This document shows positions 7,174 to 11,359 of a stretch of DNA of 11,359 bases, piece by piece. Under the pieces are notes generated by a model. It did not search any database, was not told where the DNA came from, and saw nothing but the letters and a program-made list of their open reading frames with translations. Source of the stretch: Bacteriovoracaceae bacterium UBA7695 (lineage in GTDB: Bacteria > Bdellovibrionota > Bacteriovoracia > Bacteriovoracales > Bacteriovoracaceae); the NCBI GenBank assembly GCA_002482685.1, contig DLGL01000082.1, positions 22,320 to 33,678 on the forward strand, in the 5' to 3' direction. The position numbers were made by a program, and so were the translations under genes. The first letter of the stretch is position 1; each line of letters opens with the position of its first letter.

Positions 7174-8708
7174 ACTGCCTCTCCTGGTGCCAGTGCAAGG
7201 CGGAGAGTTTTCATGACGTCATCTTTGTTAAAGGGCTTAACTATGACTCCGGTTATATTGAGGGTCGACTTATCTTTATTGTATTGGTCTATATTCTTGG
7301 AGCTAGTCATATAGAGAATCGGGCCCTCATAACCCATGGCCCGGGCCTTGGCCGCAAATTCAGATCCGTTCATCTCCGGCATTGAGAAATCAGTGATGAT
7401 CAGGTCTATGTTGGCCTTTTCAATAAAGTTCAATGAATCAAGAGGAGTCGAGGAGCCAATGAAGACCATTCCTTCGTTATGGATAAAAGTATTAAGTACA
7501 TTGAGAATTTGAACTTCATCATCAAGAACGAGGATCTTTTTCTTATGTTTTGTTCCCATGAGTGCCCTGTCGTTGCGGGCGTAAGAATAGACTTCGATGA
7601 GAGGGAGTCTTATACGGAAATGACATCCAGACTGTGAATCAACATGCTCCAGTCGACCTCTGTGTGATTCAATGATTTTTTGACATATAGAAAGACCAAG
7701 TCCCGTCCCTGTCCCTGATCCTTTAGTGCTTTGAAATGGCTTAAATAAGTTCTTTTTGATTTCGTCTGCCAGCCCCGGTCCGTTATCCACAACATCAATA
7801 ATAGTCTGGTGATCCAGATCGGACTTAGAGAGGTTTATCAGCACTTCTGCAGGAACATCTTTAGAGTGCTGAGCAATTGCATCGATTGAGTTTTTTACGA
7901 GATTGATGATAACTTGCTCGAGTTTTATTCTATTGGCCAGCGCAACAGATCTCACCCGACTTTGTTTTTTTATGTGAACATTGGCCTTCTTCGCTCCTGG
8001 CTGCGCCCATTCAATCGCGGCATCTACCAGAGCGTCAAGGTCGCAGTATTCTTTTTCGTCTTCACTTTGATGAAGAAAATCTCTCATATTCTTAATAATC
8101 TGATTCACTCTTTCCAGGGATTCAGTCACGGTTTGATTCGCATTTTTAAGAACTGAGAGACGACTTTCGATATTTGGTAAATCAAGAATATCACTTATAA
8201 TTTCAGAATTTCCTGCAGCGATCGTTAAAGGATTATTGATCTCATGGGAAATAGTCGCCGTTAACTCCCCTAGGGTTGTTAACTTATCAGCTTGAAGAAT
8301 TTGGCCGTGAGTTTTCTTTAACTCTTCCATTTGATCGCGGTATTTAAGGTGAAGCTTTTTTTCAACCGTGAGATCGTGAAAGACAACCGCAAAATTTGCG
8401 CTTTTATCGGTCTGGACTGGAATAAGTTTCAGAACGACATAATAATCAAGATCGGTTTCATGAGGAATTGTGAGACGTATCTCTGGAGAAATAAGTACGT
8501 CAAAACTGAGAAGTGCCTTACTGAGCCACTCCTCAATATCGATATCGACTGAATCACATATCTGCGTAAGTGATGTTTTTTGTTTTAATATTCTCGGAGG
8601 CATCTTAAAAAAGATACTGGCATGATGATTAAAATAAACAATCTCCCGCTTGAGGTTAACCACTAGGACAGCGTCAAACAGGTGATCAAAGCTGGTAAAC
8701 TCGCTCAT
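7170..8708 (-). CDS. Soluble hybrid sensor histidine kinase (PAS-HisKA-HATPase-REC)
   Basis: The 512-residue protein has no membrane segment and is probably cytoplasmic. Domains in order: a PAS-like sensor at about 5-115 (DAVLVVNLKREIVYFNHHAS, ending VVFHDLTVEKK); a helical linker at 116-142; HisKA with H155 in LGELTATISHEINNPL; a HATPase at about 255-370 with N-box N269/N273 (INLVKNSIDAI), G1 box DVVDNGPG (305-312), F box FKPFQSTK, and G2 box GTGLGLS (334-340); and a C-terminal receiver at about 388-507 with D396, D397, E398, phosphoacceptor D440 (LIITDFSMPEMNG), T468 and K491-P492. All catalytic residues look intact. Start and stop each overlap a neighbour by 4 bases. The PAS ligand is unknown. 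By context it relays a signal to its own receiver and perhaps to the stand-alone receiver encoded next. Confidence 0.95.
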   Translation of the reverse strand: MSEFTSFDHLFDAVLVVNLKREIVYFNHHASIFFKMPPRILKQKTSLTQICDSVDIDIEEWLSKALLSFDVLISPEIRLTIPHETDLDYYVVLKLIPVQTDKSANFAVVFHDLTVEKKLHLKYRDQMEELKKTHGQILQADKLTTLGELTATISHEINNPLTIAAGNSEIISDILDLPNIESRLSVLKNANQTVTESLERVNQIIKNMRDFLHQSEDEKEYCDLDALVDAAIEWAQPGAKKANVHIKKQSRVRSVALANRIKLEQVIINLVKNSIDAIAQHSKDVPAEVLINLSKSDLDHQTIIDVVDNGPGLADEIKKNLFKPFQSTKGSGTGTGLGLSICQKIIESHRGRLEHVDSQSGCHFRIRLPLIEVYSYARNDRALMGTKHKKKILVLDDEVQILNVLNTFIHNEGMVFIGSSTPLDSLNFIEKANIDLIITDFSMPEMNGSEFAAKARAMGYEGPILYMTSSKNIDQYNKDKSTLNITGVIVKPFNKDDVMKTLRLALAPGEAV

Positions 8709-9175
8709 ATCTTTCCAAGGAAACTGAAGTACTGTCCTTCTATGGCATCAAATTCAATGTTTTCATTTCCACAATTGGGACAGTCAGATTTTGGGGCCTT
8801 TCTATTCTTAACCGTATCGGATTTTAAATGGACCTTGGCTTCCTTTCCACATTTATCACAGTAGTAAGGGGCGTAAAACGATTCAATGACTGAGCCTTCC
8901 CTGAAAAAACCATGAACCATATTAATTTGTTCAATAATGATTTGAGGGCAGTTTTTATAAACGATGTTACAGCGAGCAGGGAGGAGATCAATAAATTTGA
9001 TCCATTCCCGGATCCCGCATGAATTGATCATGCTTATTTTATCAAAATCAAAAGAAATAGTTTCCTGTCCTAGACCGGCGAGCTCTTTAAAATCAGAATC
9101 TTCATCGATGCAGCCTATGAGTTCCACACTCAGCTCATCCTGCAAGATCTGCTTATTTATTGTTAGTCTTTTCAC
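8705..9175 (-). CDS. STAS-domain protein with C-terminal zinc ribbon
   Basis: Residues 1-100 of this 156-residue protein resemble a STAS domain of the anti-sigma-factor-antagonist type (SpoIIAA/RsbV). The segment SFDFDKISMINSCGIREWIKF (41-61) matches the strand-loop-helix around the phosphorylated serine. S52, in N-S-C-G, lies where SpoIIAA has its phosphoserine (D-S-S-G). After residue 100 come two CxxC pairs, C106/C109 (YYCDKCG) and C132/C135 (SDCPNCGN), which suggest a zinc ribbon. That tail is absent from standard antagonists. Translation starts at GTG with AAGAGG 6 bases upstream. The gene overlaps the upstream ATPase gene by 23 bases and the hybrid kinase by 4. It is probably the substrate or binding partner of the neighbouring ATPase and phosphatase. 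What the zinc ribbon binds is unknown. Confidence 0.85.
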   Translation of the reverse strand: MKRLTINKQILQDELSVELIGCIDEDSDFKELAGLGQETISFDFDKISMINSCGIREWIKFIDLLPARCNIVYKNCPQIIIEQINMVHGFFREGSVIESFYAPYYCDKCGKEAKVHLKSDTVKNRKAPKSDCPNCGNENIEFDAIEGQYFSFLGKI

Positions 9176-10085
9176 CAGTTACCTCTTGAAAGAAATGAAA
9201 TGATCGTATTCTTTGTTTATAATTCTTATAGCGTTTATTTTTATCTATGATGCAGATGACTTCTGTTCGAAAGTTTTCTCGGAAATTTACAATGAATTGA
9301 TTGCTGTGGAGGAATGTCAGATAAAGACCCAGACCGGCCCCATCTTTTTTTTCCATCACTGTTTTTTCTTCAAAACTACGCTTTAAACTGGAGATAAGAA
9401 TATCATAGGCCAGTCCTCCGAAAGAGTCCTGAACTGAAAGCGCTATACCTTTTCCATCCATACCAAGAGTAATTTGTACCAGATCGGCCCCTTTAAGAAA
9501 GACCGGTGATTTGCGGTCAAATCCCTCCAGACCTTGTTCTGCTCTTTTACGGTTAGGACCTTTGTAGAGTGAGTTGGAGACAAGTTCATTTGCCATCACC
9601 TGAAGGTATTCAATAGGTGAAGAGAAATAATCTTTAAAATCAAAGTGACTGAGATTTTCCTGAATCATTTCATTAGTAAATTTTGAATCCGAGAGAGAAA
9701 CGATTTTTATTGTCGCTGTTTCATCCATGTATGGATTTAGGCCCCATAGGCGTGAGGCAAATTGTTTTTTTAGATGATCTGCGATTTCAAGGCCGAAAAT
9801 CTGTTCATTTTGTCCAACCAGATGCCTTAGCTCATGCCGTTCTATGAGACGCATGTTTTCTTCATCTGGGAGAGGGGAGATGACGTAAAGAAGGGACTTA
9901 TTCACAAGGCTGAACTGATCTATTCTATCTTCAAATGAAAGAAGATCGCTGATAACAAGATGCTCCTCTTTATAATCATCCCAGGTAGGGTTGAGATGGA
10001 GGATGAGTTCACTTGAATCCAACGCCACCTTGAGTTGCTCAAAGATAGAATCACTCTCAGTATAAACGGCAACATGATTGTTCAT
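9153..10085 (-). CDS. GHKL ATPase with degenerate receiver-like N-terminus (anti-sigma/serine-kinase-like)
   Basis: This 310-residue soluble protein is about twice the length of an RsbW/SpoIIAB-type kinase. The C-terminal half is a GHKL ATPase: N-box ANELVSNSLYKG with E167 and N171, G1 box VQDSFGGL with D220, and G2 box DGAGLGLYL at 248-256. No phosphoacceptor H-box precedes it, so it is not an ordinary histidine kinase. The N-terminal ~95 residues read as a receiver-like fold: acidic residues after the first strand (VAVYTESD), D47 after the third (LVISDLL), S70 after the fourth (LLYVIS), and HLVGQN where receivers carry a lysine, so it looks degenerate. The start overlaps the upstream phosphatase gene by 4 bases. 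Context suggests it binds or phosphorylates the STAS protein encoded next. A role as an ATP-binding scaffold is an alternative. Confidence 0.8.
   Translation of the reverse strand: MNNHVAVYTESDSIFEQLKVALDSSELILHLNPTWDDYKEEHLVISDLLSFEDRIDQFSLVNKSLLYVISPLPDEENMRLIERHELRHLVGQNEQIFGLEIADHLKKQFASRLWGLNPYMDETATIKIVSLSDSKFTNEMIQENLSHFDFKDYFSSPIEYLQVMANELVSNSLYKGPNRKRAEQGLEGFDRKSPVFLKGADLVQITLGMDGKGIALSVQDSFGGLAYDILISSLKRSFEEKTVMEKKDGAGLGLYLTFLHSNQFIVNFRENFRTEVICIIDKNKRYKNYKQRIRSFHFFQEVTGEKTNNK
9173..9187 (-). promoter_or_regulatory. Ribosome binding site deciding a GTG start for the STAS gene
   Basis: On the minus strand AAGAGG (plus positions 9187-9182) stands 6 bases before GTG (9175-9173). No ATG occurs in this frame until codon 49, which would cut the STAS domain in half, so GTG is the start. 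The site lies inside the 3' end of the upstream ATPase gene. Confidence 0.75.
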
Positions 10086-11359
10086 GAAAGTACCTTCATC
10101 GCAACAACGGTGATATCATCATCGTGAGAGCGCTCCTGAACATGAGATTTAAAATCTACCAGGACATTATTTATAATTTCTTGTGGTTGACTCTGACTGC
10201 TCTTAGCAAGATTCTTCAGTAGTCTCCTCTCACCCCAGCGATTCCCTTCAGAATTCTGTGCCTCTGTAAGACCATCGGTATAAAGGAATATTGTATCACC
10301 AACCGCAAGTTTCAAACTGGCCGATGTAAAGACTGAATCGGGTCTTTGTCCTAAACGAGGACCATTGGCCGCGATAAGGGGTTGAAAGCTCTCTTTATTA
10401 AGCTCTTCCGGGGAGGAAGGGTATAAGAGAGAAGGGGTATGTGAGGCATTGGAATAAATCAGCTCATTTGTTTTACGATTTAAACTGGCAACAAAACAAG
10501 TCACTTGAATCTTTTTCCCCGCTCCATGTACCGCCTGATTCATAAATCTCAGTATTTCATCCGGCCGGGAAACAATATCTGGCCGCGCTTCAAGTATAAA
10601 ACTTAAAGATGTTTTGCAGCAGTTCATAGTAGCGGTGAGAAGAGCCGCGGGTACTCCATGTCCTGTGGCATCAGCGATAAAGACCACACGCCAATCCTCA
10701 TGGTCGAAATATCCCCACCAGTCGCCGCCACATTCTGTTGCCGGTTCAAAGTGTCCAAAAATATCCGGGGACGAGCTGGGATCTGGGAAAAAGGATGATT
10801 GAACTAACTGGGCTACAGCGACTTCATTTTCCAGTCGGGCCTTCTCTTTCATCTCATCCATAAAGACAACAATCTTAGCGGCCATGTCGTTAATAGAATC
10901 ACTTAAAGCACCAACTTCATCGTACCCCTTAAGTTCAACCCGTTTTTCAAAATTTCCTTGGGCCAGCTCCTGAGTCATTTTAAAAAGTGTTTCCAGTTGG
11001 GCCGTTAAGGGACGGGCCAGAAACACTGATAGCAGCATGGAAACGCCAAGAATAAATAAACCATAATAGGTCGACTTCTGAATGAGGTTAACTGTTGCCG
11101 CAAAGGCTTTTTCTTCTTCCAGGTAAACAATGAAAGCAAAATTAGTTTCTGGATCGTAGTCATAGGCGTAGAGAACTTTTTTTCCATTCAGTTGAATTTC
11201 TCTTACCCCTTCATGAATCGACTGAGTTAGAAGGGGAGCGAGTGCCATTTGTTCCGTTTCTGAGACACGGGCCAGTTTTTGATTCCATTCCAGGAGCTCA
11301 TTTTGCTGAGGAATGATAATTTTAAGACTAAAGGCAGATTCATCTTTAAGTGTCTTCGT
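10082..11359 (-). CDS. Membrane-bound SpoIIE/RsbU-type PP2C phosphatase with HAMP domain (partial, 5' end outside)
   Basis: The frame is open to the window edge, 37 codons beyond the first ATG seen (11248), and those codons read like sensor-domain sequence, so the true start lies outside. Numbering from that ATG: the end of an extracytoplasmic sensor, Cache-like (FAFIVYLEEEKAF); a membrane helix at about 60-78; HAMP at about 79-131 (ARPLTAQLETL, GNFEKRVELKGYDEVGALSDSIN); a helical linker to LVQSSFFP; then a PP2C/SpoIIE domain to the end. Metal-binding motifs are intact: GGDW with D176, ADATGHG with D193, YTDG with D325, and DDDIT with D376-378. The family removes phosphate from serine on STAS proteins. 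Such a STAS protein is encoded two genes downstream, which makes a direct substrate relation likely. It is the first gene visible in the minus-strand operon. Confidence 0.92.
   Translation of the reverse strand, partial: TKTLKDESAFSLKIIIPQQNELLEWNQKLARVSETEQMALAPLLTQSIHEGVREIQLNGKKVLYAYDYDPETNFAFIVYLEEEKAFAATVNLIQKSTYYGLFILGVSMLLSVFLARPLTAQLETLFKMTQELAQGNFEKRVELKGYDEVGALSDSINDMAAKIVVFMDEMKEKARLENEVAVAQLVQSSFFPDPSSSPDIFGHFEPATECGGDWWGYFDHEDWRVVFIADATGHGVPAALLTATMNCCKTSLSFILEARPDIVSRPDEILRFMNQAVHGAGKKIQVTCFVASLNRKTNELIYSNASHTPSLLYPSSPEELNKESFQPLIAANGPRLGQRPDSVFTSASLKLAVGDTIFLYTDGLTEAQNSEGNRWGERRLLKNLAKSSQSQPQEIINNVLVDFKSHVQERSHDDDITVVAMKVLS

Noticed and set aside
7036..7314. Open frame on the plus strand across the receiver/kinase junction, and similar antisense frames at 397-588, 1909-2196, 8331-8552, 8964-9203 and 10614-10802
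   Set aside because: Each lies opposite a gene with clear domain motifs, their products look like low-complexity translations without family motifs, and none has convincing context.
11246..11248. ATG at 11248 as the true start of the SpoIIE-type phosphatase
   Set aside because: The frame stays open for 37 more codons to the window edge with sensor-like sequence, and the domain before the membrane helix would be too short from this ATG.
1..11359. tRNA, rRNA, CRISPR arrays, insertion sequences, phage or defence genes
   Set aside because: Coding sequence fills the window, and no cloverleaf, repeat-spacer pattern, transposase motif or terminal repeats were seen.

Overview
The window is gene-dense, with no stretch over about 11 bases outside coding sequence, and holds two operons that converge near position 6780. 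The left, plus-strand operon is the distal half of a bacterial respiratory complex I (NADH:quinone oxidoreductase) cluster in the usual order nuoH(partial)-I-J-K-L-M-N, followed by a small 87-residue protein of unknown role. The right, minus-strand operon is a signal-transduction cluster. Read in its own direction it encodes a membrane-bound SpoIIE/RsbU-type phosphatase (5' end outside the window), a GHKL ATPase with a receiver-like N-terminus, a STAS-domain protein with a C-terminal zinc ribbon, a soluble PAS-histidine kinase-receiver hybrid, and a stand-alone CheY-like receiver.

The organism is a bacterium with a 14-subunit-type complex I, base composition that looks like the low-to-mid 40s percent GC by eye, and very compact operons. 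Gene style and signalling content would suit a Bdellovibrionota/Bacteriovorax-like or deltaproteobacterial lineage, but this is inference: no rRNA or other marker is present.

Region 1-6513: NuoI carries the two [4Fe-4S] clusters N6a/N6b; NuoH, J and K form the proton path next to the quinone site; NuoL, M and N are the three antiporter-like proton pumps. The key membrane Glu and Lys residues are present in each, so the complex looks functional. Spacing is -14 to +11 bases throughout. Region 6525-6788: a small alpha/beta protein with acylphosphatase-like layout but no visible acylphosphatase catalytic motif, co-directional with nuoN.

Region 6772-11359 (minus strand): all five genes overlap their neighbours (three 4-base ATGA overlaps and one of 23 bases), which indicates one transcript and translational coupling. 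The first three gene products resemble the phosphatase / anti-sigma-like kinase / antagonist trio of a partner-switching system. The last two form a two-component relay. The most interesting feature is the fusion of these two signalling logics in one operon, with an unusual STAS-zinc-ribbon protein at its centre and no recognisable DNA-binding output in view.
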